Counted from the stretch's first letter, positions 1 to 11,400 are shown. The stretch is 64,000 nt of DNA from Closterium sp. Naga37s-1 (GCA_947471745.1 CANJKZ010001024.1:193501-257500); one strand, 5' to 3'. A program made the numbers and translations. Notes: generated by a model not told the origin, from the letters alone.

Positions 1-2
1 TT

Positions 3-294
3 CGATGCGGAGGAGCAATATCCGAAGAAGCCTTCGTAACAGTCATCATCGCCGGCCTCGGTCCTCATTGGCGCTCCACTCGAGCACTCCTTCGAGCTCA
101 CGGGAAAATCTCCGAAGCAGCACTCTGCGCTGAAATTCACGCTGAACAGCAGGATATGGACCTGCACGAAGGACGACACAAGAAAAGAGCATCAGCACCA
201 GAATTCGTGTTTCACACTCAACGACGCTTCAACAACAACAACAACAATCGACCAAACAACCGTCAGACTCAACAATACATCCCACCGTTTTGTC
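3..294 (+). pseudogene. Element B gag, C-terminal fragment (before insertion of A)
   Basis: An open frame runs from base 3 to the insertion point and encodes the end of a UBN2-type copia Gag capsid, then an Asn-rich spacer (a run of six Asn near 230-250). The CX2CX4HX4C zinc knuckle that should follow is found in frame at 2813-2850, beyond element A, so A separated the capsid from its nucleocapsid motif. The N-terminal part of Gag lies outside the window. Role by family: nucleocapsid particle protein binding the element RNA. It cannot now give a normal product. Confidence 0.8.
290..294 (+). repeat. TSD of element A, left copy (TTGTC)
   Basis: TTGTC directly before the first LTR of A is repeated at 2808-2812 directly after the second LTR. 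A 5-bp duplication is usual for copia integrase. Confidence 0.93.
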
Positions 295-431
295 CGTCAG
301 AATATTATGTTTCTCTAGTCTGCAGTGGGGTACTTTGTAGTGAGTACAACCCTGTTAGGGTTTTCTATATTTATCCCAATGTTTGCTAGTAAATTCATCC
401 TTTCTCATTCATTCCACTCTCGATTCTCACA
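295..431 (+). repeat. Element A 5' LTR (137 bp)
   Basis: It starts CGTCAGAATATT and ends TTCTCACA. The 3' LTR begins TGTCAG, so the first base here is probably T mutated to C. Three differences from the 3' LTR were counted (2.2%). Confidence 0.93.
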
Positions 432-469
432 TGGTATAGAGCAATTTCGATCCTTCCTAAGGGCCCACC
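432..469 (+). promoter_or_regulatory. Element A primer-binding site and GGGCCCACC box
   Basis: TGGTATAGAGC abuts the LTR and matches the plant copia initiator-Met PBS (TGGTATCAGAGC) with one base missing. GGGCCCACC at 461-469 is shared by six of the seven short-LTR elements, 18-42 bases after the PBS; K has GAGCCCACC. Confidence 0.75.
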
Positions 470-496
470 ACATTTACACTGAAAATTTTCCTACCC

Positions 497-1320
497 TAGG
501 CGCGCGTCGCGCCTGCCCTTAACGGCCCTTCGCGGCCCCTCGTAAGGCCCTTCGCGGCCCCTCGTTAGGCCCCTTCGCGGCCCCTCGTAAGGCCCCTCGT
601 AAGGCCCCTTCGCGGCCCCTCGTAAGGCCCCTCGTAAGGCCCCTTCGCGGCCCCTCGTACGGCCCCCTTCGCGGCCCCTCATTAGGCCCCTTCGCGGCCC
701 CCTCGTAAGGCCCCTTTCGCGGCCCCCTCGTAAGGCCCCTTCGCGGCCCCTAGTGAGGCCCTTCGCGGCCCCGTCAGGCCCCGTTTGCGGCCCCGTCAGG
801 CCCCGTAAGGCCCCGTCAGGCCCCGTTTGCGGCCCCTTCAGGCCCTGTTTGCGGCCCCGTAAGGCCCCGTCAGGCCCCGTTCGCGGCCCGTTAGGCCCCT
901 TCGCGGCCCGCCCCGGCCCTTCCTCGGCCCCGTCCCGGCCCTGTCCCGGACCTGCCCCGACCCCGGCCCTGCCCCGACCCTGTCGTGGCCCGTTAGGTCC
1001 GTCGCGGCCCCCCCTTCGCGGCCCGTTAGGCCCCTTCGCGGCCCGCCCAGGCCCTTCCCCGGCCCCTTTCTCGGCCCGTTAGGCCCCGTCGCGGCTTGTC
1101 GCGGCCCCTTCGTGGCCCGTTAGGCCCCTTCGCGGCCCGCCCAGGCCCTTCCCCGGCCCCTTTCTCGGCCCGTTCGGCCCCGTCGCGGCTTGTCGCGGCC
1201 CCTTCGCGGCCCGTTAGGCCCCTTCACGGCCCACCCCGGCCCTTCCTCGGCCCCGTCCCGGCCCTGTCTCGGACCTGCCCCGACCCAGGCCCCGCCCTCA
1301 TGCCGGTCGTGGCGCACCAG
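497..1320 (+). repeat. GC-rich minisatellite leader of element A
   Basis: Degenerate tandem units of about 10-25 bases built on AAGGCCCCTTCGCGGCCCC, drifting to GGCCCCGTCAGG and then to GCCCGTTAGGCCCCTTCGC. No credible protein is encoded; the strings of Pro/Arg/Gly in several frames reflect the repeat. The position between PBS and gag is the same as in elements F-K. Confidence 0.85.
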
Positions 1321-2160
1321 GGGCCCGTGCATCCCCCCCCCCCCCCCCCCCCCCCCTTTTCCCGCTCGCCACGCAAGGCGACGGGAGGGGCGACCTGGGG
1401 GGGCGCGCGTCGCCCCTTCTTCCGCCTGCTCTGGCGCCCTGGGAGGCCGCGCGTCGGCCCCCGTACTCCTCCCCCCCCCCCCCCCCCCCCCCTCAGGTCG
1501 CCTCAACAGGCGACGGGAGGGGCGACCTGGGGGGGGGGGGGCACGCGTCGGAGCAGCCGCCCCTGGTGCAGCCGCCCCTGGAGCAGCCGCCCCTGGAGCA
1601 GCCGCCCCTGGTGCAGCCGCCCTTTTCTCCGCCCCCCCCCCCCCTCCTCTCCGCCCTTTTCTCCTCTCCCTCCCCCTGCTGCGGGTGCAGCAGTGGGGGG
1701 AGGGGATCTGCCATCCCCCTGGTGCGGATGCGGCAGTGGGGGGAGGGGACCTGCAGCACCTGCCTGCCCCCCCTCGCCCCCCCCCCCCCCCCATCTCTCT
1801 GCTGCGGGTGCAGCAGTGGGGGAGGGTATGGGGGTGGCGGGTGTGGCCAACCCGCCAGCCCTGCTGCGCCCCGCGCGCCCTGCTGCCCTGTGCGCCCCGT
1901 GCACCCTGCTGCCCTGCTGCCCTGTGCGCCCCGCGCGCCCTGCAGCCCTGTGCGCCCCGCGCGCCCTGCTGCCCTCTGCACGCGCCATGCACAGCACCAC
2001 CCCCCCCCCCCCCCTCCCCCCCTTCTCCTCCATCCCCTGCTGCAGGTGCAGCAGTGGGGGAGGGTATGGGGGTGGCGGGTGTGTGGCATCCCCTGCTCCT
2101 CCTCCTACTCCGTCTCCCACTACTGCAGCTGCCGCTGAGGGGGGTGGGTGTGTGTGAGTC
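1321..2160 (+). repeat. C-homopolymer and mixed GC repeats inside element A
   Basis: Long C runs (about 24 at 1333-1356 and 22 at 1471-1492), a duplicated GGCGACGGGAGGGGCGACCT block (near 1378 and 1509), GGTGCAGCCGCCCCT units (1558-1625) and GCGCGCCCTGCTGCCC-type units (1860-1985). Overlapping long frames exist on both strands but are low-complexity only. Homopolymers this long are also likely places for sequencing or assembly error. Confidence 0.75.
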
Positions 2161-2285
2161 GACGGAGTGGTGCTAGGGGGTGGAGTGTGAGTGAACCTAG
2201 GGGTGCAGCAGGGGGTGTGTGAATGGGGGGTGCGGTAGTAGAGGGAGGTTGGGTGGAGGTAGCCGTCGTGTTGCTAGCAGTGCCA

Positions 2286-2419
2286 GTAGTCCGGAGGTGC
2301 GCTTCCGGTAGCCCAGTGATGCCGCTGCGCCAGTCGCTCGTGGGTCCGTTGCTCCTGCCGCTCGTCTTAGCCGCGGAGCCAGTTACTCCTGTAGTCCGGA
2401 GGTGCGCCTCCGGTAGCCA
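2286..2419 (+). repeat. Duplicated hairpin in element A
   Basis: CCGGAGGTGCGCTTCCGG (2291-2308) and CCGGAGGTGCGCCTCCGG (2396-2413) sit in a direct repeat of about 27 bp. The second is a perfect 7-bp stem with a 4-base loop; the first differs at one base, which still allows a G-U pair in RNA. Confidence 0.6.
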
Positions 2420-2648
2420 CAGTGCGCGCCACTCCTGTTGCCCGTGTGTCTGCAGCTTCCGCTATTGCCTCCTCTCTCCTTTCCTATTAGTCCAGCCTCC
2501 TCCTCCTCACTTGCCCTCTGTGATAGCCTCTAGCTTTACTTACATTTGTGAACTTTAAACTGTTGCTTCTTGTACTTGTGCTCAGAATGTGTGGTGACAT
2601 TGTGATCCACCCTGAGCTTGCTTTGCTTTGCTTGTTGTGCTGATCATA

Positions 2649-2670
2649 CCCCACTTTGACTATGGGGGTG
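2649..2670 (+). promoter_or_regulatory. Element A polypurine tract with facing C-tract
   Basis: TATGGGGGTG ends directly at the 3' LTR and is the expected plus-strand primer. CCCCA at 2649-2653 can pair with TGGGG at 2663-2667. The same arrangement recurs in G, H, I, F and more weakly in K. Confidence 0.7.
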
Positions 2671-2807
2671 TGTCAGAATATTATGTTTCTCTAGTCTGCA
2701 GTGGGGTACTTTGTAGTGAGTACAACCCTGTTAGGGTTTTCTATATGTATCCCAATGTTTGCTAGTGAATTCATCCTTTCTCATTCATTCCACTCTCGAT
2801 TCTCACA
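2671..2807 (+). repeat. Element A 3' LTR (137 bp)
   Basis: TGTCAGAATATT to TTCTCACA. It is followed by the TSD TTGTC (2808-2812) and then by element B coding sequence. Confidence 0.93.
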
Positions 2808-2812
2808 TTGTC

Positions 2813-5800
2813 ACCTCTGCAAGAAGTCCGGACATCCTCGCACACACTGCCCGAATCAGCGGCAGTCGACGTCGCCACAACGTCAACTTCGGCCCTCAAG
2901 CAGTCAAGTAGCTTCAACGCAGGCGCATCCCACCAATCAAGTACAGTCTTCAACGTCTTCAACGAGAGAACCTGCACAAGGAACAAGAAATATCGTGAGC
3001 TGCATGACAAAAACGACAGACTCCTGCATCACCGGATCACCACCCCACTACTCACCAGAAGAAAAGCTCGATGAGAGCACTCCTCGCCGCGAATCACTGG
3101 AGCCCAACCCGACGTATGCAGCCATCGCCCAGAGCGAGCCGTCCGGGAAAGACACTTGGTTCTTGGACAGTTGCTGCGGACAGCACATGTGCTCCTCGGG
3201 TCGCTTCGTTCAACAAGAACATCAACTTCAGCGCGAAGTTGTAATCACCGTCGCCAACAACCAGAACCTGCACACACGACGACAAGGGATCGTACAACTT
3301 CAGTCTCGAGAAACTAACGTCATTCTACAAATGTCAAAAGTTTTGATTGCAGAAGGACTCGGCTACAACTTACTCAGCGTCAGTCAACTGATGGCGAAGG
3401 GCATTCACCTCGAAGCAGACAGCACCACTCAGGAGTTCAAGTTATTCCACGGAAAGGGCGGACTCTACATCGGCAAGGCAGTCTTGAAAAATAACGTCTT
3501 CATTCTTGATTTTGTTCCGGACCAAGGAACCGCCGATAGCGATGCCATCATCAACTTCACTTTTTGGACACATCCACCCGACCTTGACCCCGACTTCAGT
3601 CCTCGAGGATTCTGGTATTCACATACCATACCTGAAGCAGAAAGGACAAGGGCATTAGCAACAATCCGACAAGAAGAAACAACATTGACACCAGCAGAGA
3701 CAACATCAGCAACAGCAGCAACACCTACGGCACCAATCGCGGGCTCTTCGACGACACCAGTTCTCATCAACAACACTCCCCCGACTCCTGCGCAGCAGTT
3801 AACTCCCACTCCACGCGAAGTTCACAGAAGCGCCAACTTCACCTCGGGTTTTTACTCCAACTCCGACCTGTACAGGCGCTCACCCGGACATCGTGCAAGC
3901 GAATCACTGTGGCACGAACGATTAGGTCATCCAAGCAACACCACGCTAAACAAAACGATCAAGGCAGCTGTACTCGACAAAGACTCACTCCTTCTACCCG
4001 ATGGCAGAGAACTCCAACGAGTCCGAGGCACATGCTTTACCTGCCCCGAAGCCGACTTACCTCACCAACCATTTGTCTCTCACCACAATCCAAGCGCGCC
4101 AACTTACGCACCCTTGGAGAAAGTATACAGCGACATCCTGTATACTCGCGAACAAGGACAAGGAGCATATAACTATGTGATTACTTTCATCGACGCCGCC
4201 ACCCGATACGTTTGGCACCTCAACCTCCCAAGTCACGACATGGCCTTTGAAGCCTTCGTCGCCTGGCTACCAGTGCCAGAACGAGAATCACGAGCAAAGC
4301 TGAAAAGCTTCCAGTCAGACGGGGGAGGGGAATATCAGTCACAAAGGTTCAGGCAGTACCTCGCAGAACGAGGCATCAAGCGACTCATCTCGCTTCCCTA
4401 CGCCCATCAACAGCAAGGCGTGGCAGAACGGATGAACAGAACTCTCCAGAACACCATGCGCAAACTGTTGCGTGGCATGCGACTGCCCAGCCACCAGTGG
4501 CCTGAGGCGATGGACCACGCTGTCATGCTGCACAACTTGCTCTCGTCATCATCGCTCCCGAACAACGCATCACCGCACCTGCTGTAGACAGGAAAATTGG
4601 GCAACACAAAAATGTTACGAGTCTTCGAGTGCATGGTACAGTACCGACCGCACACTGCAAGAGCCGGAAGATTTTCACAACGCGCACAGTGGGGGCTACA
4701 CCTGGGCATCGAAAAGCATTACAACGCATGGAAGATTTTGACGTCCACTCGAAGGAAACAATAGCAGCACGTGATGTCATTTTCTACGAGCGACTCACAC
4801 TTCAAACGTACCTGGACAACCTGGCAGCACATCGAGACCTCACGGGCGGCTTTCGTGGCAACCGAGCCTTCGCTTCAGCAGCAGACGAAGCTGACTGGGA
4901 CGAGCAGAACGTGGACGGAGCTTCGGAAGAAGCCGGACCTCTCCTGTATTGCTCTGTGAACATCCCCATGGACGACGACAACCCTCGCGAAAATGTCAAC
5001 GCCGAAACCTACTTCGACTTCGCCAACACCGGTTATGTTACACCCCAACCGGTCGACACCAACGTCTCCGAATGCATAGGACCCAATTTCCTACCAGATC
5101 CAGAAGCGGGAGATGAAGCAGCTTATCCCGAGGACGCAAATCTCCCCCGCTACACACAGAGTGGATTGCAGATACTGGGACTCGTCACCGCTGTCCACGG
5201 AGCAGCACCACCTAAGGAGCCTGCCAACATTCAGCAGGCTCTGGGGGGGGAACACAAGGAAAAATGGCACGAAGCCATGGACAGAGAGTTAAAGGCACTG
5301 CAAGAACGCAACACCTGGAAAGTCGTGCCTATCGGAGTGGCAAGCAACACGACCATTCTCACGGGAAAATGGGTTTTCCGCATGAAAACAAAAGCTGACG
5401 GAACAATCGACAAATTCAAGGCACGCTGGGTCGTGCGTGGCTTCGACCAAGAGCAAGGACGAGACTTCACGGAAACATTTGCACCAGTTAGTCGACATAC
5501 CTCGCTGCGGATTCTCCTCGCGATAGCCGCCATGAACCGGAAGAAACTTCGACAAATCGATGTCGCCAACGCATTCCTCTATACCCCCGTCGATGCTGAG
5601 ATCTTCGTTGAACTCCCGCACGGGTCTAACGTAGACCCCAACCAAGTCTGTCAGCTGGAAAAGTCGTTGTACGGGATCAAGCAATCCCCGAGACTGTGGC
5701 AGCAACATCTTCACACACGCCTAATCTACATCGGATTCCTCCAACTACCTCACGACCAAGGGATGTACCGACTCACTAAGGGGACTGACTACATCCTACT

Positions 5801-6790
5801 CATCGTCTACGTAGACGACCTCCTCTACATAGGCTCCACCAACGACATAACGACCTGGTTTGAAGGGGAGCTGCAGCGAGATCTCACACTTACCATCGCG
5901 ACTACCGTGACACAGTACCTGGGACTCAACATACAAGACGACGACAACGCAATCTACCTCAGCGCCGAGAAATACACGGACACCATCGCTAAACGATTCG
6001 GACTTACTCCAACTACTATCACCACGCCATACCGCTACACCGACGGAAATCGCAAAGTCTCCGCCCTACTCAAACCTGCCGGCATTCGTGACTACCAATG
6101 AAAGTTAGGCTGTCTACTCTTCGCAGCCGCTACCTGCCGACCGGATCTATCCTACTCAGCTAGTCAACTTGCCACCTACCTTAAGAAGCCTGAAGCAGAA
6201 CACATGCTTGAACTCAACCGTGCACTTCACTATCTCGTCAGTACCCCGACGATCGGACTAACCTACCACAAGACCAGAACTTCGACACCTAAGTTAATCG
6301 GCTACGTCGACGCCGATCACGCTGGAGACTCCGACAACAGACGATCTCGAACTGGCTACATCTATTGACTCGAACCTATCGGCCCTATCTCATGGCAGTC
6401 GAACAAGCAAGAGTTAATCGCTCTCTCCTCGGCAGAAGCAAAATATATCGCACTCTACTCAGCCACCAAGGAAGGGCTATATCTTCGCGAATTGCTGGAG
6501 GAAGCACAGCTGGCTCAGTTACCCAGCTTCTCCCTCTTCTGCGACAACCAATCGGCCATTCGCATAGCGAACAAAAATGGGTTCGCGAATCAAACGAAGC
6601 ACATCGCCCTCCGGTACTTCTTCGTAAAAGGCGAAATCGAGTAGGGAAGACTCGAGCTATCCTACTGTCCCACATCCGAGATGGCAGCTGATTACTTGAC
6701 CAAGAAACTCGGAAAACAGAAGTTCGAGTACTGCATGCTACTGACTGGACAAGGACACGTCATCAACAGCGACACTCCAGAAGCAAAGGG
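2813..6790 (+). pseudogene. Element B gag-end/pol polyprotein, decayed
   Basis: In order: CX2CX4HX4C zinc knuckle (to about 2850), protease box near 3163 reading DSCC where copia proteases have D[ST]G[AC], integrase HHCC domain (LWHERLGHPS near 3908; CFTC near 4033) with D/D/E core (to about 4430), RT from about 5260 with an intact YVDD box near 5808, and RNase H to about 6700 (YVDADHAGD, SSAEAKY, DNQSAIR, TKHIALRY). Defects: stop at 4585 and frameshift near 4735-4745 at the integrase end, stops at 6099, 6366 and 6642. The final stop lies a few bases inside the 3' LTR, as in element D. It has the normal length for the family but is not translatable as one protein. Confidence 0.9.
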
Positions 6791-6793
6791 GAG
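6781..6793 (+). promoter_or_regulatory. Element B polypurine tract
   Basis: AAGCAAAGGGGAG directly precedes TGTTGGAAAC, the start of the 3' LTR. Confidence 0.75.
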
Positions 6794-7234
6794 TGTTGGA
6801 AACAAATAACTTAAACGCTTCTGAAGTATCAAAGCATCGACATGAAACAGAGCATACCACATCGAAGCAACACACGAGTCAACAAAAGCAACCGCTGGAG
6901 GTTACGCGAAGGTCAAAGGTCGCTTACTTTTGACTCGACGAAAAGTACAATGCGACAGGAAGGACACATAACTGACTCGATACTGAGCAGTTACCCGAGT
7001 CGACACTGTATCGAACCGCAACAGCAAAAACAGTTAAAAGTATAACTTTTCATATTCCCTTGTAATCATATAAAAGGCATGTATCTCTCTGCTGTTATCA
7101 ACTTATCTTGTTCTCACACACCAGTACAAGGTGGTTCAGCAACTTTGATATTAACGCTTCCGCAAACTACAACATTCCTACTTCAACTAGATCTTAGCCT
7201 TGAAAGATCCTAAGGGCTATTTCTCAGCCCAACA
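6794..7234 (+). repeat. Element B 3' LTR (441 bp)
   Basis: It begins TGTTGG and ends CCAACA, a 6-bp terminal inverted repeat. Element D's LTR (about 440 bp, - strand) has similar ends. TACAT at 7235-7239 would be the right TSD copy; the left copy is outside the window. Confidence 0.9.
7069..7077 (+). promoter_or_regulatory. TATA box in element B LTR
   Basis: TATAAAAGG lies about 165 bp before the LTR end, a suitable place for a U3 promoter. The sequence is an excellent TATA match; use is inferred. Confidence 0.6.
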
Positions 7235-7532
7235 TACATGAAGGGAATGCAGAGAGTTACGTGACTGAAGTGTTGTACTCGACAAGTATCTCAGCTGAAC
7301 GGATCGTGAGGAAATGTGTCCAGTATGCTGACGCACTAAAGCAATATGTAGGAGGCATTCATAGCAAATTCAGAAGATCGGCTCGAAAGATTCCTCTGTC
7401 CAGACGGTATACAGTAAGTTTTCAGAACCTTTTTAGGCGTTTGTGAATTAGGGGGGTTAAAACTTCTAGTCGTCAAGTACAGGATTTTGTTTCCGCATGT
7501 AACCAGATACGGTACCGTAATTTTCTATGGGG
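7235..7532 (+). other. Non-element stretch between B and G; possible host exon fragment
   Basis: About 300 bp with no LTR-element homology that I can see. An open frame (7261-7446) of mixed, non-repetitive composition runs into CGGTATACAGTAAGT; GTAAGT at 7414-7419 is a strong 5' splice-site match, so 7261-7413 could be the end of a coding exon. I do not recognise the peptide, and no clear following exon was found beyond element G. It may be chance. Confidence 0.25.
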
Positions 7533-7657
7533 TGTCAAAGTACAATCTTACTTGTAGGCTATAGTGGGGCAATCCTTATGGGGTACAGCACTTCGAGGGT
7601 TAGTACTTGTACCCCAACTCTTGCTAATCCAATCATCCTTGCACAGTGATTCTGACA
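7533..7657 (+). repeat. Element G 5' LTR (125 bp)
   Basis: TGTCAAAGTACAATC to TTCTGACA. It shares the GTGGGG...GGGGTACA...AGGGTTAGTACTTGTACCCC core seen across the short-LTR lineage. Confidence 0.92.
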
Positions 7658-7700
7658 TGGTATTCGGAGCAGGAAACCTGTTAAGTTTTTAGGGCCCACC
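7658..7700 (+). promoter_or_regulatory. Element G primer-binding site and GGGCCCACC box
   Basis: TGGTATTCGGAGC abuts the LTR and resembles the initiator-Met PBS with an extra T. GGGCCCACC lies at 7692-7700. The next 100 bases closely match element K, placing G and K in one subfamily. Confidence 0.7.
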
Positions 7701-7719
7701 GATAGTTTCGCTCGTTCCT

Positions 7720-8210
7720 GCCCGAAGCGCCCTTGCGCTGTCCGGCCCTGCTCGCACAGTGTCGTGCTGCCCTGCAGCTACTCGCACTGGCTGCCCCCCC
7801 GCACGTCGCGCCCTGCTGCAGCCCGCGCGTCGCGCCCTACTGCAGCCAGCGCGTCGTGCTCTGCTGCCCTGCGCGTCACGCCCTGCTGCAGCCAGCGCGT
7901 CGCGCCCTGCTGCCCTGCACGTCGCGCCCAGCTGCAGCCAGCGCGTCACGCCCTACTGCAGCCAGCGCGTCGCGCTCTGCTGCCCTGCGCATCGCACCCT
8001 GCTGCAGCCAGCGCGTCGTGCCCTACTGCAGCCAGCGCGTCGCGCTCTGCTGCCCCTCGAATCGTGCCCTGCTGCCCTGCACAGCGCACGCCCTGCTGCC
8101 CTGTCCACCGCGCCCCCTGCCCTGCAGCCCGCGGCGCGCCCTGCCCAGCCGAGCCGCGCCGCCCAGCCCGAGCCGCCCTGCCCAACCCAAGCCGCGCCGC
8201 CCTACCTTGA
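7720..8210 (+). repeat. GC-rich leader repeat of element G
   Basis: Units of about 18-24 bases on the theme CTGCTGCAGCCAGCGCGTCGCGCC. The long frames across it (for example from 7733) are low-complexity Ala/Arg/Pro/Leu and not credible proteins. This is the position where intact relatives have the 5' UTR before gag. Confidence 0.75.
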
Positions 8211-8449
8211 TCACCAGCCCCACCGAGCCGCCCTGCTGCCACGACTGCTGCTGCTGCTGCTGCTCGTGCTACCGCAGCTGGTGGTGGAGGTGCTGCTGGG
8301 AGTGTTGGGAGTGCTGCTGGTGCTGGGGGTGCTGGAGGTGCGACTGGGAGTGCTGGAGGTGCTGCTGGTGCCGGACATGCGACTGGGAGTGCTGGAGGTG
8401 CTGCTGGTGCCGGAGGTGCTGGACCTACTACTGGCCGTCACTGCCTGTC

Positions 8450-11400
8450 ATGGCCACTATCACGGCAGTTGCAGCAGCTAGGGGTGGACAGCGGCGGTCA
8501 CTGCCTCTCCCGGATGACCCCACCCCTCAGCAGCTTCGCGAGTGGGTTCTTCAGCGAGCCCGTCCAGGTGGTGGAGGTTTTGGTTTTCTACGTACACAGA
8601 GGCGGCAGCAGAGTCAGCAGGAGACCTTCTCCCCTCAGGTGCTTAGTGAGTTGTTTCCTCAGCGATGTGTCACTGGATCTGTCGAGGCTACTGCACTAGG
8701 TGCTAGTGAGTCTGCTGCAGCTTTAGGTGCTCATGCGTCTCCCACCACAGGTCCTTCCTCAGCTGAGGCCTTGCACACTTTCACACTTGACACAGGCGCG
8801 TCACGTTGCTTCTTTCGTGACTGCACCACACTCACACCACTTGCTGCACCGGTACCGGTCTCACTGGCTGACCCCACTGGGGGCCCAGTAGTCGCACAAG
8901 CCTCCACTGTCCTTCCGTGTCCAGCAGTCCCATCCAGTTCTCTGTCAGGTCTCCACCTCCCCACGTTCTCGACGAACTTGGTGAGCAACGCTGCCATTCA
9001 GGATGTCTGGGTTGATACCTTTATTCCTGGAGGGCAGCGTGTGGCGATCTGTACGTGCTCCCGGACTGGCCGTCACCTGGCTACGTTCACTCGACGGCCT
9101 GGGTCTAGTCTGTACACACTAACCACTGCATCTGAACAGGTGGCTGAGGCAGGTCGGGTTGCTGCGTCGAGTCAGGTGTCTGCGTCTGGTCAGCTTGTAG
9201 CGTCTTGCTCGTGTCAGGTACTCTCCCACCAGACTCTCCTCTGGCACCACCGCCTCGGCCACCCCTCCCTACAGCGTCTCCGCGGTATGCACTCCCGTCT
9301 CCTTGTCTCTGGCCTTCCCAGGTCCCTGCCCTCCCTCCCGCGCTTGCCTGCCCCGCCGTGCCTTCCCTGCGTCGAGGGGCGGCAGCGCGCCACTCCTCAC
9401 TCCTCCGAGTTTCCTCCGACCACTGCTCCTCCGCAGACTCTCCACATGGACGTTTAGGGCCCAGCCCCTGTCGGTGGAACGGACCAGGAGCGCTACTTCC
9501 TGCTGGTTGTTGATGACTACACACGTTACACCACTGTCTTCCCCTTGCAGTGCAAGGCGGTCGTCAGCGGTGTTTTGATCCCCTGGATCTATGCTACTCG
9601 TCGCCAGCTGCGCAAGCGGTTCAGACGGGACTTCCCAGTCCTGCGTCTGCTCTCTGACAGGGGCGGTGACTTCTCTTCTGACCTCCTTGCGGAGTTCTGT
9701 CAAGACGAGGGCATCGTCCAGTCGTTCACGCTTCCGGCCTCTCCTCAGCAAAATGGGATTGCTGGAGGTGCTACTGGAGCTGATGGCAGTGGAGGTACTG
9801 GAGGTACTGCTGGTGCTGGAGGTGCTGGAGCTGCCGGAGCAGGTGGTATTGCTGGTGCTGACGGTGCTAGAGGTGCTACTGGAGCTGCTAGCACTGGAGG
9901 TGCTGGAGGTACTGCTGGTGATGGAGGCGCTGGAGCTGGAGGTACTGGAGGTACTGGAGGTGCTGGAGCTGCTGGTCCTGGAGGTGCTCGTACTAAAGGT
10001 ACTGGAGCTGCCGGAGCAGGTGGTGCTGCTGGTGCTGGAGGTGCTACTGGAGCTACTGGTACTGGAGGTGCTAGAGGTACTACTGGTGCTAGAGGTCGTG
10101 GCGCTGCCGGAGCTAGTGGTGCTGCTGGTGCTGGAGGTGCTCGAGGTGCTGCTGGAGCTACTGGTGCTGGAGGTGCTGGTGGTGCTGGTGCTGGAGGAGC
10201 TGGAGCTGATGGTACTGCCCTGCGCAAACCGTTTTTCTTCCCGCAGCCGCAGTCGTCCCTGCCGCCGCCTGACTCGGTCCTTCGCCAGATTCTTAGTCTC
10301 CCGTCTTCCACTGGCCTCCCTCTACCCCTCCTGTGTCCACCGACAGACCAGTCTCAGCCACAGCTACTGCCAGGCTCCCCGCTGCCTGCGCGTGCTCCTC
10401 ACACTGAGGTGACTGAGTCCCTGACTGAGCGTCGTGAGCCTGAGACTCGTGCTTCCTCACCTGTTCGTGCTCGTTGTGTCGCCCGTCCTCGTCCTCCTGC
10501 TGTCCCAGGCACTCACGGTATGGCACTTCGTCCTTCCTCTGTTCCACAGCGTGTTGTCCTGCCTGAGCCTCCCGCGTCCTCTCTTCTGCACGTTCCTGAC
10601 CCTGAGTCCTACCTTGCTCGTGCTGCTAGTCCTACTGTCACTTGTCTCCTCGCTACTGTCGTCACAAACCCTGACCTTGAGTCTACTGCTGCGTTTGCCC
10701 TAGTTACTGAGCTAGTCGACTTTGCAGCTAGGAGTCGTCTCGACTACGTCACGAGTCTTGTCACTAAGTCTGAGTCTGTCTGTCCTCCGTCCGTCGGGGG
10801 TGAGCTTGCCCTTGGTAGTGACGTACTTGAGGATAGACAGTTTGAGCTTGAGTGTGTTGCGACCGCTTTACCCCGTTTTGCATCCATGATGCTTTGCCCT
10901 GAGGGAGACCCGGATGCACTTGACATCCCTACCCCGCGCTCTTACGCTGAGGCGATCGCGGGTGAGTACTCCTCTCAGTGGCAAACAACCATGGATGCAG
11001 AGATGGCTTCCTTGAAGTCCACAGGCACCTACGTCGACGAGGTTCCTCCTCCTAGGGCGAACATAGTCGATGACATGTGGATTTTCATAGTGAAGCGGCC
11101 GTCGAGTTCTCCGCCTGCCTTCAAGGCGCGTTACGTTGCTCGAGGCTTCAGTCAGTGACAGGGGGTTGACTTCTTCCAGACCTTCTCCCCCACCCCGAAG
11201 ATGACTACTCTTCGGGTGCTGCTGAACATTGCAGCATAGCGTGACTACAAGCTGCACTCCCTCGACTTCTCCACAGTTTTCCAGCAGGGCAGCCTTCACA
11301 AGGAGATCTGGCTGCGCCGCCCACCCGGCTTCACTGGGTCGTTTCCTGCGGGTACCCAGTGGAGCCTCCGGCGGCCAGTCTACGGTCTCCGCCAGGCGCC

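Larger units (their letters stand above)
295..2807 (+). mobile_element. Element A: non-autonomous short-LTR element with no pol
   Basis: It is 2,513 bp, bounded by 137-bp LTRs (295-431, 2671-2807; three differences seen) and a TTGTC TSD. The interior has a PBS, a GGGCCCACC box, about 1.6 kb of GC-rich tandem DNA and a 3' UTR like that of elements F-K, followed by a purine tract. No protease, integrase, RT or RNase H motif is present in any frame; the long frames at 753-2176 are low-complexity readings of C-rich repeats. It must have moved using proteins from a relative, most likely an H/J-like element, whose LTR end (TTCTCACA) and PBS match. Confidence 0.9.
1..7234 (+). mobile_element. Element B: Ty1/copia retrotransposon, left end outside window, split by element A
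   Basis: This is a copia-type LTR retrotransposon. The visible parts are the end of gag (3-294), protease, integrase, RT and RNase H (2813-6790) and the 3' LTR (6794-7234). Element A and its TSD (295-2812) interrupt it just before the gag zinc knuckle. The domain order PR-IN-RT-RH makes it copia rather than gypsy. The 5' LTR is outside the window, so LTR divergence cannot be scored. Three in-frame stops, one stop-plus-frameshift region and a changed protease box show it is inactive. Element D on the other strand near the right edge belongs to the same family (similar RT/RNase H and LTR ends). Confidence 0.93.

Noticed and set aside
753-2176. Several long overlapping frames in element A on both strands (up to 353 codons)
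   Set aside because: They read Pro/Gly/Arg/Ala strings from GC-rich repeats and C runs, are open in many frames at once and have no domain.
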